From positions 1-64,000 of the forward strand of contig NZ_JADNGY010000011.1 in assembly GCF_015553625.1 (NCBI RefSeq): 64,000 bases of DNA. The letters run 5' to 3'. Made by a program: the position numbers and the translations under genes. How positions within the stretch are numbered: the first letter of the stretch is position 1; every line of letters begins with the position of its first letter. Source of the DNA: Streptococcus australis (lineage in GTDB: Bacteria; Bacillota; Bacilli; Lactobacillales; Streptococcaceae). The notes under the pieces were generated by a model. That model made no database searches. It was not told where the DNA came from and saw nothing but the letters and a program-made list of their open reading frames with translations. This document shows positions 8,765 to 18,684 of this stretch, piece by piece.

Positions 8765-11410
8765 ATGGAAAATGTTGTTGTACATATCATCTCTCACAGC
8801 CACTGGGATCGTGAGTGGTATTTACCTTTTGAAAGTCACCGCATGCAATTGGTGGAACTCTTTGACAATCTCTTTGATCTTTTTGAAAATGACCCTGAAT
8901 TCAAAAGTTTCCACTTGGATGGCCAAACCATCGTCCTCGATGACTATTTAGAAATTCGCCCTGAAAACCGCGACAAGGTGCAACGTTATATCGACGAAGG
9001 CAAGCTTAAGATTGGTCCCTTTTATATCTTGCAGGATGATTACCTAATCTCCAGTGAAGCCAACGTCCGCAATACCTTGATTGGTCAAGCTGAATGTGCC
9101 AAATGGGGCAAATCAACTCAAATTGGTTACTTCCCTGATACCTTTGGAAATATGGGACAAGCTCCTCAAATCCTTCAAAAATCAGGGATTCACGTAGCAG
9201 CCTTTGGGCGTGGGGTCAAACCAATCGGATTTGACAACCAAGTCCTCGAAGATGAGCAGTTTACCTCTCAATTTTCTGAGATGTACTGGCAGGGTGCTGA
9301 TGGTAGCCGTGTGCTAGGTATTCTCTTTGCCAACTGGTACAGTAACGGGAACGAAATTCCAGTAGATAAAGATGAGGCTTTAGCTTTTTGGAAACAAAAA
9401 TTGGCAGATGTTCGTGACTATGCCTCAACCAACCAATGGTTGATGATGAACGGTTGCGACCACCAACCGGTTCAACGAAACTTGAGTGAAGCTATTCGCG
9501 TGGCCAACGAACTGTTCCCTGATGTGACCTTTATTCATAGTTCCTTTGATGAATACGTTCAAGCTGTCGAAAGTGCACTTCCTGAACAATTATCAACGGT
9601 TACGGGGGAATTGACCAGTCAGGAAACCGATGGCTGGTACACCCTTGCCAATACCTCTTCTTCACGCGTTTACCTTAAACAAGCCTTCCAAGAAAACAGC
9701 ATCTTGCTAGAGCAAGTAGTGGAACCTTTGACTATCATTACAGGTGGCCACAATCACAAGGATCAATTGACCTATGCCTGGAAGACACTCTTACAAAATG
9801 CGCCACACGATAGTATCTGTGGTTGTAGTATTGACGAAGTTCACCGGGAAATGGAAGTTCGTTTTGCCAAGGTCAACCAAGTTGGAAACTTTGTCAAGAC
9901 CAACCTTCTGAATGAATGGAAAGCTAAACTTGCGACTCAGAAAGCTCAGGGGGAGCACCTCTTTACGGTTATTAACACGGGCTTGCATAGCAAGGTGGAC
10001 ACTGTCAGCACGATTGTCGACGTAGCGGTTTGTCCATTTAAGGAATTGCACCCGACAGAAGGTTTCAAGAAGATGGCGGCTTTGACCTTGCCAGATTACC
10101 ATGTAGAGGATTTAGAGGGGCATCTTGTAGAAGCGGAGATTGAAGACTTGGGGGCAAGCTTTGGCTATACCTTGCCTAAGGATAAATTCCGTCAACCCTA
10201 TATTGCGCGTCAAGTGCGCGTGACGGTGCCAGTTCACCTAGCACCTCTTTCTTGGACTACCTTCCAGCTTCTGGAAGGAAAAGCTTCCCATCATGATGGT
10301 ATTTACCAAAATGGGGTTCTCGATACACCATTTGTAACCCTCAGTATTGATGATGGCTTGACCCTTTACGACAAGACGACCAATGAGGCTTATGAGGACT
10401 TCCTTGGCTTCGAAGACCGCGGTGATATTGGAAATGAATATATTTACTTCCAACCAAAAGGAACCGAACCAATCTACGCGGAGCTGAAAGCTCATGAGGT
10501 CTTGGAAAATAATGCTCGCTATGCCAAAATCTTGCTCAAACATGACTTGACCATTCCGGTCAGCGCAGATGAACAATTGGATGCGGAGCAAAGAGGTATT
10601 ATCGAGTTTATGAACCGAGAAGCAGGGCGTTCAGAAGAGCTGACAACCATTCCTCTTGAGACTGAGATGACGGTCTTTGTGGATGACCCACAAATTCGCT
10701 TCAAGACGCGCTTCACCAATACAGCCAAAGACCACCGTATCCGTCTCTTGGTCAAAACTCATAACACACGTCCAAGCAATGACTCGGAAAGCATTTATGA
10801 GGTGGTGACACGGCCGAATAAACCAGCAGCTTCTTGGGAAAATCCTGAAAATCCTCAGCACCAACAAGCCTTTGTCAGCTTGTATGATGATGTCAAAGGG
10901 GTAACAGTGGCCAATAAAGGATTGCATGAATACGAAATCCTTGGAGACGACACCATAGCTGTAACCCTTCTCCGTGCTTCAGGGGAACTCGGTGACTGGG
11001 GCTACTTCCCAACACCAGAAGCACAATGCTTGCGCGATATCGAAGTTGAGTTTGCAGTAGAATGCCATCAGGCTCAGGATCGTTTTTCAGCCTTCCGTCG
11101 TGCCAAAGCCTTCCAAGTGCCATTTACAGCTCTTCAGGTAGCCAAACAAGAAGGTAGCGTTGCAGCAACAGGTAGTCTCTTCAACCATCCAGCACTCAGT
11201 TTGCCACAAGTTTGTCCAACAGCCTTTAAGGTAGCTGAAAATGAAGAAGGTTATGTTCTTCGTTACTACAACATGAGCCAAGAAAATGTTCGTGTGTCTG
11301 ACAAACAACAAACGATTCTTGACTTGCTAGAACGCCCATATCCAGTTCATTCAGGACTATTGGCGCCACAAGAAATTCGTACAGAATTGATCAAAAAAGA
11401 AGAAATTTAA
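8765..11410 (+). CDS. GH38 alpha-mannosidase
   Basis: An 881-residue family GH38 alpha-mannosidase; the S. pyogenes enzyme of this type cleaves alpha-1,3-mannose. The N-terminal zinc-site motif is HSHWDREW (His11, His13, Asp15). The predicted nucleophile is Asp125 in GYFPDTFGN. A further active-site stretch is MNGCDHQP, and GGHNHKDQLTYAW precedes the C-terminal beta domains. There is no signal peptide, so it works inside the cell with GH92 and GH125. I start at ATG 8765, after GAGGT. A hairpin terminator separates it from the ROK gene. Confidence 0.93.
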   Translation: MENVVVHIISHSHWDREWYLPFESHRMQLVELFDNLFDLFENDPEFKSFHLDGQTIVLDDYLEIRPENRDKVQRYIDEGKLKIGPFYILQDDYLISSEANVRNTLIGQAECAKWGKSTQIGYFPDTFGNMGQAPQILQKSGIHVAAFGRGVKPIGFDNQVLEDEQFTSQFSEMYWQGADGSRVLGILFANWYSNGNEIPVDKDEALAFWKQKLADVRDYASTNQWLMMNGCDHQPVQRNLSEAIRVANELFPDVTFIHSSFDEYVQAVESALPEQLSTVTGELTSQETDGWYTLANTSSSRVYLKQAFQENSILLEQVVEPLTIITGGHNHKDQLTYAWKTLLQNAPHDSICGCSIDEVHREMEVRFAKVNQVGNFVKTNLLNEWKAKLATQKAQGEHLFTVINTGLHSKVDTVSTIVDVAVCPFKELHPTEGFKKMAALTLPDYHVEDLEGHLVEAEIEDLGASFGYTLPKDKFRQPYIARQVRVTVPVHLAPLSWTTFQLLEGKASHHDGIYQNGVLDTPFVTLSIDDGLTLYDKTTNEAYEDFLGFEDRGDIGNEYIYFQPKGTEPIYAELKAHEVLENNARYAKILLKHDLTIPVSADEQLDAEQRGIIEFMNREAGRSEELTTIPLETEMTVFVDDPQIRFKTRFTNTAKDHRIRLLVKTHNTRPSNDSESIYEVVTRPNKPAASWENPENPQHQQAFVSLYDDVKGVTVANKGLHEYEILGDDTIAVTLLRASGELGDWGYFPTPEAQCLRDIEVEFAVECHQAQDRFSAFRRAKAFQVPFTALQVAKQEGSVAATGSLFNHPALSLPQVCPTAFKVAENEEGYVLRYYNMSQENVRVSDKQQTILDLLERPYPVHSGLLAPQEIRTELIKKEEI

Positions 11411-11434
11411 TTTCAACAAGAAAACATAAACAGA

Positions 11435-11481
11435 AAGGAGGAGCGAAAAAGTAAGAACAAACTACTGACTCGCTCCTTTTT
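11435..11481 (+). terminator. Terminator between GH38 and ROK genes
   Basis: A stem of about 12 bp (AAGGAGGAGCGA with TCGCTCCTTTTT, two wobbles) encloses a 23-nt loop. The T run is partly in the stem. It lies 14 nt before the ROK start, so it may attenuate rather than fully stop transcription. Confidence 0.55.
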
Positions 11482-11494
11482 ACAGGTGAAATCC

Positions 11495-12364
11495 ATGACC
11501 CTTGCAACCATTGATATCGGAGGGACTGGGATTAAGTTTGCCAGTCTCACTCCTGATGGAAAGATTTTAGATAAGGCCAGCACCCCGACTCCAGAGACTC
11601 TAGAAGAGTTGCTGGCTTGGTTGGACCAACGCTTGTCAGAACAGGACTATCGTGGGATTGCTATGAGTGTGCCAGGAGCCGTTAATCAAGAAACAGGAGT
11701 GATTGAAGGAATTAGTGCCATCCCTTACATCCATGGTTTTTCTTGGTATGAGGCCCTTGCTCATCACCAACTCCCTGTTCATCTAGAAAATGATGCCAAC
11801 TGTGTTGGACTGAGTGAACTGTTAGCTCATCCTGAAATTGAAAATGCAGCCTGTGTCGTGATTGGTACAGGAATCGGTGGTGCTATGATTATCAATGGAA
11901 AACTTCATCGAGGTCGTCATGGTTTAGGTGGAGAGTTTGGCTACATGACCACCATCGAGCCTGCAGAAAAACTCAACAACTGGTCACAACTCGCTTCCAC
12001 GGGAAGTATGGTGCGCTACGTCATTGAAAAATCTGGTCAGTCTGATTGGGACGGACGAAAGATTTACCATGAGGCTGCAGCAGGAAACACCCTCTGCCAA
12101 GAAGCCATTGAGCGTATGAATCGTAATCTTGCTCAAGGACTGCTCAATATCCAGTACCTGATTGATCCAGATGTGATTAGCCTAGGTGGTTCTATCAGTC
12201 AGAACCCAGATTTTATCAAAGGGGTTCAAAAAGCAGTAGACGCTTTTGTGGAAAGATATGAAGAATATACCATCGCTCCAGTCATTCAAACCTGCACCTA
12301 CCAGGCAGATGCCAATCTCTACGGTGCCCTTGTCAACTGGTTACAGGAGGAAAACCAATGGTAA
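11495..12364 (+). CDS. ROK family sugar kinase
   Basis: A protein of about 289 residues of the ROK (repressor, ORF, kinase) family. The N-terminal phosphate-binding motif is [11 protein letters not shown] (about 6-16). [11 protein letters not shown] and GLGGEFGYM follow, the latter in the ROK signature region; the usual CxCGxxGC zinc motif is absent. There is no DNA-binding domain, so it is probably a hexokinase for mannose or GlcNAc released by its neighbours; substrate is inferred. I choose ATG 11495 because AGGTGA lies 5 nt upstream; a GTG at 11486 would sit in that ribosome site. It overlaps the GH20 gene by 7 nt. Confidence 0.85.
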   Translation: MTLATIDIGGTGIKFASLTPDGKILDKASTPTPETLEELLAWLDQRLSEQDYRGIAMSVPGAVNQETGVIEGISAIPYIHGFSWYEALAHHQLPVHLENDANCVGLSELLAHPEIENAACVVIGTGIGGAMIINGKLHRGRHGLGGEFGYMTTIEPAEKLNNWSQLASTGSMVRYVIEKSGQSDWDGRKIYHEAAAGNTLCQEAIERMNRNLAQGLLNIQYLIDPDVISLGGSISQNPDFIKGVQKAVDAFVERYEEYTIAPVIQTCTYQADANLYGALVNWLQEENQW

Positions 12365-14238
12365 GATTTACAGGACTTAGTCCCAAACAAGCCCAAGCTA
12401 TCGAAGTATTAAAAAATCACATTTCTCTACCAGATGTAGAAGTAGCGGTCGCTCAGTCTGACCAAGCTTCTATCTCTATCGAGGGTGAGAATGGGCAGTA
12501 TCAACTGACCTACCGCAAACCTCATCAACTCTACCGTGCCTTGTCTGTGCTCGCAACAGCTTTAGCAGAAGGGGACAAGGTAGAGATTGAGGAAAAAGCT
12601 GCCTATGAAGATCTAGCCTACATGGCAGACTGTTCGCGCAATGCCGTGCTCAATGTCGCATCTGCCAAGCTGATGATTGAGGTCTTGGCTCTCATGGGCT
12701 ACTCAACCTTTGAGCTCTATATGGAGGACACCTATCAGATTGAGGGGCACCCTTACTTTGGTTATTTCCGTGGAGCTTATGCTGCTGAAGAGTTACAGGA
12801 AATTGAAGCCTACGCCCAGCAGTTTGACATGACCTTTGTCCCATGCATCCAAACTTTGGCTCACTTATCAGCCTTTGTCAAATGGGGTGTCAAAGAAGTG
12901 CAAGAACTCCGCGATGTAGAGGATATTCTCCTCATCGGTGAAGAAAAAGTCTACGACCTGATTGACGGTATGTTTGCTACTTTGTCTAAACTACAAACTC
13001 GCAAGGTCAATATCGGGATGGACGAAGCTCACTTGGTTGGTTTGGGACGTTACCTTATCCTAAACGGTGTGGTGGACCGTAGTCTTCTCATGTGCCAACA
13101 CTTGGAGCGTGTGCTGGATATTGCAGACAAGTATGGTTTCCACTGCCAGATGTGGAGCGATATGTTCTTCAAGCTCATGTCAGCAGATGGCCAGTACGAC
13201 CGTGAGGTGGAAATTCCAGAAGAAACTCGTGTTTACCTAGATCGTCTCAAAGACCGTGTCACCTTGGGTTACTGGGATTATTATCAGGATAGCGAAGAAA
13301 AATACAACCGAAACTTCCGTAATCACCACAAGATTAGCCAGGATATCGCCTTTGCTGGTGGTGCTTGGAAGTGGATTGGTTTTACACCCCACAACCATTT
13401 CAGCCGTCTCATTGCAGTCGAAGCCAATAAAGCATGCCGCGCAAACCAGATCAAGGAAGTCATCGTGACGGGTTGGGGGGACAATGGTGGGGAAACAGCC
13501 CAGTTCTCTATTCTGCCAAGCTTGCAAATCTGGGCAGAGCTCAGCTACCGCAATAACTTAGAGCGTCTGTCTGCCCATTTCAAGACCAATACTGGCCTCT
13601 CAGTTGAGGACTTTATGCAGCTGGATCTGGCCAACCTCTTGCCAGACCTACCAGACAATCTCAGTGGGATCAACCCTAATCGCTATGTCTTTTATCAGGA
13701 TGTTCTCTGTCCAATCCTTGATAAGCACATGACTCCTGATCAGGACAAACCACACTTTGCCCAAGCAGCTGAGACTCTTGCTGCTATTAAAGAAAAAGCA
13801 GGCAACTATGCTTATCTTTTCGAAACTCAAGCTCAGTTGAATGCTATTTTAAGTAGTAAGGTGGATGTAGGTCGACGCATCCGTCAAGCCTATCAAGCAG
13901 GCGATAAAGAGAGCTTGCAACAAATCGCTCAGGAAGAATTGCCAAAACTCAGAAGCCAGATTGAAACCTTCCATGCCCTCTTTAGCCACCAATGGTTGAA
14001 AGAAAACAAGGTCTTTGGCTTGGATACTGTGGATATTCGTATGGGAGGACTCTTGCAACGGATCAAGCGCGCAGAAAGCCGTATTGAAAACTACCTAGCA
14101 GGCGAAATCTCTCGTATCGACGAACTAGAAGTAGACATCCTGCCATTTAATGATTTCTACGGAGACAAGGACTTCGCAGCTACAACAGCCAACCAGTGGC
14201 ATACCATTGCGACAGCTTCGACCATTTATACGACCTAA
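12358..14238 (+). CDS. GH20 beta-hexosaminidase (GH20C type)
   Basis: A 626-residue cytoplasmic family GH20 enzyme, closely resembling the pneumococcal GH20C that removes terminal beta-linked GlcNAc or GalNAc. An N-terminal alpha/beta domain (about 1-85) leads to the TIM barrel. The catalytic Asp-Glu pair is in NIGMDEAHL (Asp222, Glu223), and WSDMF and GWGDNGGE follow. There is no signal or LPXTG sequence, unlike the surface enzyme StrH. The start overlaps the ROK stop, giving coupled translation. A terminator follows before the transporter operon. Confidence 0.9.
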   Translation: MVRFTGLSPKQAQAIEVLKNHISLPDVEVAVAQSDQASISIEGENGQYQLTYRKPHQLYRALSVLATALAEGDKVEIEEKAAYEDLAYMADCSRNAVLNVASAKLMIEVLALMGYSTFELYMEDTYQIEGHPYFGYFRGAYAAEELQEIEAYAQQFDMTFVPCIQTLAHLSAFVKWGVKEVQELRDVEDILLIGEEKVYDLIDGMFATLSKLQTRKVNIGMDEAHLVGLGRYLILNGVVDRSLLMCQHLERVLDIADKYGFHCQMWSDMFFKLMSADGQYDREVEIPEETRVYLDRLKDRVTLGYWDYYQDSEEKYNRNFRNHHKISQDIAFAGGAWKWIGFTPHNHFSRLIAVEANKACRANQIKEVIVTGWGDNGGETAQFSILPSLQIWAELSYRNNLERLSAHFKTNTGLSVEDFMQLDLANLLPDLPDNLSGINPNRYVFYQDVLCPILDKHMTPDQDKPHFAQAAETLAAIKEKAGNYAYLFETQAQLNAILSSKVDVGRRIRQAYQAGDKESLQQIAQEELPKLRSQIETFHALFSHQWLKENKVFGLDTVDIRMGGLLQRIKRAESRIENYLAGEISRIDELEVDILPFNDFYGDKDFAATTANQWHTIATASTIYTT

Positions 14239-14276
14239 TTCAAAAAGGCTGTCTTTAAAGAAAATGAATTTTAAGG

Positions 14277-14320
14277 AGGAGAAGGATTTCCAATGAAAAG
14301 AGGAATTTCTTCTCCTTTTT
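14277..14320 (+). terminator. Terminator after GH20 gene
   Basis: A 15-bp stem with two mismatches (AGGAGAAGGATTTCC with GGAATTTCTTCTCCT), then T-rich TTTTTTC. It separates the glycosidase operon from the transporter operon. Confidence 0.75.
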
Positions 14321-14376
14321 TCTCCATTTTTAAGGCTATGTCATAAATTTGTAGAATTTTTTCTATAATTAGGAGT

Positions 14377-14405
14377 TTGAAAAAGTTTTCATAGAGTTTT
14401 ATAAT
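14377..14405 (+). promoter_or_regulatory. Promoter of N-glycan transporter operon
   Basis: TTGAAA (14377-14382), a 17-bp spacer and TATAAT (14400-14405). A cre site lies immediately downstream. Confidence 0.8.
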
Positions 14406-14410
14406 AAAAA

Positions 14411-14425
14411 ATGTAAACGTTACCA
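14411..14425 (+). promoter_or_regulatory. cre site (CcpA)
   Basis: ATGTAAACGTTACCA fits the catabolite-response consensus WTGNAANCGNWNNCW at every fixed position. It overlaps the predicted transcription start, so CcpA bound during growth on preferred sugars would repress the importer. Confidence 0.8.
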
Positions 14426-14455
14426 AAAAAATAAAATGACAAAGGGGGGAGTCAG

Positions 14456-15385
14456 ATGAAAAAGTTTGTTAAGACCTTGAGAGAAAATCTCATTTTCTTC
14501 TTGATGGTTTTACCAGGTGCAGCGTGGTTGATTTTATTCTTCTACATACCTGTTTTGGGAAACGTTGTCGCATTTAAAGACTATCATATCACCGGAGAGG
14601 GATTTATTGATAGTGTAATGAAGAGTAAGTGGGTAGGATTTGATAACTTCAAATTCCTCTTTAGTTCTAAAGATGCTTATATCATTACAAGAAATACCGT
14701 CCTTTACAACCTAGCCTTTATTTTCTTGGGCTTGATTGTTTCTGTTGGGATTGCCATTATCTTTAGTGAGATGCGTTCCAAACGGTTGGTTAAAGTGTTT
14801 CAAACATCAATGTTGTTCCCCTATTTCTTGTCATGGGTTATCATCAGCTTCTTTACAGATGCCTTCTTAAACGTCGATAAAGGCTTGATTAACCACATCT
14901 TAACATCACTTGGGATGAAAGGAATCAACTTCTATACAGAGGTTGCCATTTGGCCAGCGCTTCTCCTCTTCTTAGGAATCTGGAAAGGCTTTGGTTATAG
15001 CAGTGTTATGTACTATGCAACCATCATGGGGATTGACCCAACCTTCTACGAAGCCGCAACAGTGGATGGAGCATCTAAGTGGCAGCGAATCCGCCACATT
15101 ACCATTCCTCAGTTGTCTTCCTTGATTACGGTCTTGACCATCCTTGCCATCGGAAATATCTTCCGTGCTGACTTTGGATTGTTCTACCAAATCCCACATA
15201 ACTCAGGTGCTCTTTATAGTGTGACAAACGTAATTGATGTCTATGTCTACAACGGACTTGCTAAATCAGGAGATATTGCGATGGCCGCAGCGGCTGGTCT
15301 TTACCAATCAGTTGTCGGATTGATTCTCGTTTTACTTTCTAATATTGTAGCACGTCGGATTGATAAGAATGCAGCGCTCTTCTAG
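14456..15385 (+). CDS. ABC sugar transporter permease (NgtP1/LplB-like)
   Basis: A 309-residue permease with six membrane segments, of the LplB/CUT1 family. The cytoplasmic EAA loop is YEAATVDGASKWQRIRHITI (about 197-216). It pairs with the next permease to form the channel for an imported oligosaccharide. Position beside N-glycan hydrolases and similarity of layout to the pneumococcal NgtS-P1-P2 importer suggest N-glycan fragments as substrate. No ATPase gene lies here; a shared MsmK-type ATPase elsewhere is expected. The start ATG follows GGGGGGAG. Confidence 0.88.
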   Translation: MKKFVKTLRENLIFFLMVLPGAAWLILFFYIPVLGNVVAFKDYHITGEGFIDSVMKSKWVGFDNFKFLFSSKDAYIITRNTVLYNLAFIFLGLIVSVGIAIIFSEMRSKRLVKVFQTSMLFPYFLSWVIISFFTDAFLNVDKGLINHILTSLGMKGINFYTEVAIWPALLLFLGIWKGFGYSSVMYYATIMGIDPTFYEAATVDGASKWQRIRHITIPQLSSLITVLTILAIGNIFRADFGLFYQIPHNSGALYSVTNVIDVYVYNGLAKSGDIAMAAAAGLYQSVVGLILVLLSNIVARRIDKNAALF

Positions 15386-15398
15386 AAAGGAGGATACC

Positions 15399-16331
15399 AT
15401 GGCAAAATCAAAAATTAAAAAAGAAAAAGTTGATAATGTTGGAATCCACTCCTTCAGTAAGAAAGCAGACATCTTCTTTAGTAGCATCGTCGGCTTGGTT
15501 GCTCTATCCTGTATCTTGCCCTTCATCTTCGTTGTCATGATTTCCTTGACAGATGAACAAAGTTTGGCAATTCACGGCTTCCAATTTTGGCCTGCTAAGT
15601 TTGGTGCAGATGGCTATCTTTTCCTTGTTCAATTTAAGGATAAGATTCTTCAAGCCCTCTTCATTACCTTGTTTGTAACGATTGTAGGGACAGCATGTAA
15701 TGTCTTTATTACAACGACCTACGCCTATGCCATCTCTCGTAGAACCTTTAAGTACAGAAACTTCTTTACTGTCTTTGCCCTCTTGAGTATGCTCTTTAGT
15801 GCAGGGATGGTACCAGGATATATCGTTACCACTCAGTTGCTTCATTTAGGAGATACGGTTGGAGCCCTCATCATTCCGATGTTATTGAGTCCTTTTAACA
15901 TCATCTTGATGCGGACCTTCTTCAAACGGACGATCCCAGAAGCTATTCTTGAGTCTGCTCGGATAGATGGAGCCAGTGAAACACGGATCTTCTTCCAGAT
16001 CTGTTTACCACTTTCTCTCCCAGGGATTGCAACCATCAGTCTCTTTACAGCCCTCGGCTTCTGGAATGACTGGTTCAACGCTCTCCTCTATATCAAGAGT
16101 GAAAACCTCTATCCTCTTCAATACTTGCTGATGCAAATCCAAAATAATATGGATTACATCTCTAAATCAGTCGGTGCATCTAGCCAAATCGCTGGTGCAG
16201 TCCAATCCCTTCCTAAGGAAACTGGACGGATGGCCATGGTGGTGGTGGCAACAGTTCCAATCGCTATCCTCTATCCATTCTTCCAACGTTACTTTGTAAA
16301 AGGATTGACTATCGGTGGTGTGAAAGAGTAA
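15399..16331 (+). CDS. ABC sugar transporter permease (NgtP2/YtcP-like)
   Basis: About 310 residues with six membrane segments; the second permease subunit (YtcP family) of the importer. The EAA loop is ILESARIDGASETRIFFQIC. I start at ATG 15399, preceded by AAAGGAGG, 13 nt after the first permease; an upstream in-frame ATG at 15360 would overlap that gene and lacks this site. The C-terminus (KGLTIGGVKE) is typical of the family. Confidence 0.88.
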   Translation: MAKSKIKKEKVDNVGIHSFSKKADIFFSSIVGLVALSCILPFIFVVMISLTDEQSLAIHGFQFWPAKFGADGYLFLVQFKDKILQALFITLFVTIVGTACNVFITTTYAYAISRRTFKYRNFFTVFALLSMLFSAGMVPGYIVTTQLLHLGDTVGALIIPMLLSPFNIILMRTFFKRTIPEAILESARIDGASETRIFFQICLPLSLPGIATISLFTALGFWNDWFNALLYIKSENLYPLQYLLMQIQNNMDYISKSVGASSQIAGAVQSLPKETGRMAMVVVATVPIAILYPFFQRYFVKGLTIGGVKE

Positions 16332-16394
16332 GCGAACCTTTCTCACCCACCCTTCATAATGTTAATAAAGAAAAATAAAAAAGGAGTTTTTCTC

Positions 16395-17876
16395 ATGAAA
16401 AATTGGAAAAAATATGCTTTAGCTTCTGCTAGCGTTCTCGCACTTGGAGCAACTCTTGCTGCTTGTGGTAACTTGACAGGTGATAACCAAAAATCATCTA
16501 AGAGTGAAGACGGCAAAACAGTTATCAAAATGTACCAAATCGGTGACAAACCGGATAACTTGGATACCTTGTTAGAAAATGCGAACAAGATCATCGAAGA
16601 AAAAGCTGGCGTTAAATTGGACATCCAATACCTTGGTTGGGGTGACTACGACAAGAAGATGAACGTTATCATCTCATCTGGTGAAAGCTACGATATTGCT
16701 TTCGCAAACAACTATGTCATCAACGCTCAAAAAGGTGCTTACGCTGACTTGACAGACTTGTACAAGAAAGAAGGGAAAGAGCTCTATGAAGCACTTGACC
16801 CAGCTTACATCAAAGGGAATACTGTAAACGGCAAGATCTACTCTGTTCCAGTTGCAGCCAACGTTGCATCTTCACAAAACTTTGCCTTCAACGGACCACT
16901 TCTTGAAAAATATGGTATCGACATCTCAAACGTCACTGACTATGCTTCTCTTGAACCAGTCTTGAAAGCGATCAAAGAAAAAGATCCAAACGTTGTTCCA
17001 TTCGCAATGAACAAGAGCTACGGTGGACCTTCTGATGACTTCGATTACATTGCAGTAGATGGACTTCCATTCGTTGTCGATTTGCAAGGTGACACAACTA
17101 AAATCGTTGACCGTTACACTATTCCACGTTATGTTGAAAACTTGAAGACTCTTCATAAATACTATGAAGCTGGCTACATTCCAAAAGACGTAGCTACAAG
17201 CGACACTGGATATGACCTTTCTCAAGATACTTGGTTGGTACGTGAAGAAACAGTAGGACCTGCTGACTACGGTAACAGCTTGCTTACTCGTGTAGCAAAC
17301 CGTAAGATCGAGATCAAACCATTCACTCAACTTTACAAGAAAAACAACACTACTCAAGTTGCAAACTTTGTCATCTCAAACAACTCTAAGAACAAAGAAA
17401 AAGCAATGGAAGTATTGAACCTCTTGAACACAAACCCAGAACTCTTGAACGGTCTTGTTTATGGTCCAGAAGGCAAGAACTGGGAAAAAGTTGAAGGTAA
17501 AGAAAACCGTGTGAAAGTCTTGGATGGATACAACGGAAACACTCACATGTCTGGATGGAACACTGGTAACAACTGGATTCTTTACATCAACGAAAACGTA
17601 ACGGATGAGCAAATTGCACAATCTAAGAAAGACTTGGAAACTGCAAAAGAATCTCCAGCACTTGGATTCATCTTCAACACTGAAAACGTGAAATCAGAAA
17701 TCACTGCCCTTACAAACACTTTGAACCAATTCACAAGTGCCATCAATACAGGTACAGTAGATCCTGAAGTTGAAATTCCTAAGATGCTTGAAAAATTGAA
17801 ATCAGAAGGTGCTTACCAAAAAGTATTGGATGAAATCCAAAAACAATACGATGAGTACCTTGCTTCTAAGAAATAA
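16395..17876 (+). CDS. Oligosaccharide-binding lipoprotein of ABC transporter
   Basis: About 493 residues; an extracellular solute-binding lipoprotein of the CUT1 group that delivers substrate to the two upstream permeases. The signal peptide ends LAAC, and a Ser/Lys linker follows. I choose ATG 16395 after AAAAAGGAG; an in-frame ATG at 16359 would add a charged extension before the signal peptide. Its codon use is strongly biased toward optimal codons (many AAC, GTT, CTT), which suggests high expression. It resembles NgtS, the pneumococcal N-glycan receptor. A terminator follows. Confidence 0.88.
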   Translation: MKNWKKYALASASVLALGATLAACGNLTGDNQKSSKSEDGKTVIKMYQIGDKPDNLDTLLENANKIIEEKAGVKLDIQYLGWGDYDKKMNVIISSGESYDIAFANNYVINAQKGAYADLTDLYKKEGKELYEALDPAYIKGNTVNGKIYSVPVAANVASSQNFAFNGPLLEKYGIDISNVTDYASLEPVLKAIKEKDPNVVPFAMNKSYGGPSDDFDYIAVDGLPFVVDLQGDTTKIVDRYTIPRYVENLKTLHKYYEAGYIPKDVATSDTGYDLSQDTWLVREETVGPADYGNSLLTRVANRKIEIKPFTQLYKKNNTTQVANFVISNNSKNKEKAMEVLNLLNTNPELLNGLVYGPEGKNWEKVEGKENRVKVLDGYNGNTHMSGWNTGNNWILYINENVTDEQIAQSKKDLETAKESPALGFIFNTENVKSEITALTNTLNQFTSAINTGTVDPEVEIPKMLEKLKSEGAYQKVLDEIQKQYDEYLASKK

Positions 17877-17902
17877 GCTAACATTACTTGCTTAAGTCTA
17901 TC

Positions 17903-17938
17903 AAAAGACTTTGAGGTCTTCGCACTTCAAAGTCTTTT
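17903..17938 (+). terminator. Terminator of transporter operon
   Basis: Stem AAAAGACTTTGA with TCAAAGTCTTTT around a GGTCTTCGCACT-type loop, followed by TCT. It ends the permease and binding-protein operon. Confidence 0.85.
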
Positions 17939-17976
17939 CTGTTGAGGATTTTGAAATCGAAAGCATCAGGGGAAAT

Positions 17977-17986
17977 GTGCTATAAT
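17977..17986 (+). promoter_or_regulatory. Extended -10 promoter for yesL-yesM-yesN
   Basis: TGC immediately before TATAAT (17981-17986) gives an extended -10; no good -35 is seen. A second TATAAT lies at 17993-17998. Either would serve the three-gene operon starting at 18071. Confidence 0.6.
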
Positions 17987-18070
17987 ATAGGGTATAATCA
18001 TCAGTTGTACTAGGGAAACTATACTAAGTCGTAAGTTCCCCTCTACAGCAAATGAACATGGAGACAAATT

Positions 18071-18682
18071 ATGGGAAGAATGATTGAATTAATTTTTACA
18101 AGGGTCTATTTAGCCATGTTGGCAACAGGGATCTTTTGGGCTTTAACCTTCTGTGGAGGCATCCTATTCGGGTTTGGGCCAGCTAGTGCAACGATTATGA
18201 GTCTATATGCCGAACATGGATCTGATTACAAGCAATATGGTTGGTCTGAGGCTTGGGCGCTCTATAAAGAAAATTTCCGTCGAGCCAACCAGGTTTTCTA
18301 TACATTTTTTTTAATAGAAGCCATTCTTATTTATGGAATGTATCTGATGGTTCAATTGCCCCACTTGTCCCTGTTTCAGATTTTTATCTTATTGGTCAAT
18401 TTGATTTTCTTATTGGTGGCTCCCCTGACTTTTGCAGTCTATCTCAAGCTTCAAGTCCATTTTGACTTGTCCTATCTCAACAGCTTGAAGTTGAGTTTCA
18501 TCGGTGCTTTTCTGGATATTCGTGCAGTGACCAAGTTTCTCTTGGGGACCTTTCTGTTAGGGGTTGTTACCCATTTCGTTCCGGCTTTGTTTTTCTTTGT
18601 TTTACTGGGCTTGTGGCATTTCTTTGTCAATGATATTTTTCAACCAGTCTATGAAACAATTCGCTCTAAAGTGGTTTCTTAA
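18071..18682 (+). CDS. YesL family membrane protein (DUF624)
   Basis: A 203-residue protein with about five hydrophobic segments, matching the YesL/DUF624 family. Such proteins often sit beside YesM/YesN sensor pairs and CUT1 sugar importers, but their molecular role is unknown. The N-terminal stretch GGILFGFGPASATIMSLY is typical. The gene is followed 2 nt later by the histidine kinase gene, so the two are likely co-translated. A role as an accessory to sensing is inference from context. Confidence 0.8.
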   Translation: MGRMIELIFTRVYLAMLATGIFWALTFCGGILFGFGPASATIMSLYAEHGSDYKQYGWSEAWALYKENFRRANQVFYTFFLIEAILIYGMYLMVQLPHLSLFQIFILLVNLIFLLVAPLTFAVYLKLQVHFDLSYLNSLKLSFIGAFLDIRAVTKFLLGTFLLGVVTHFVPALFFFVLLGLWHFFVNDIFQPVYETIRSKVVS

Positions 18683-18684
18683 TT

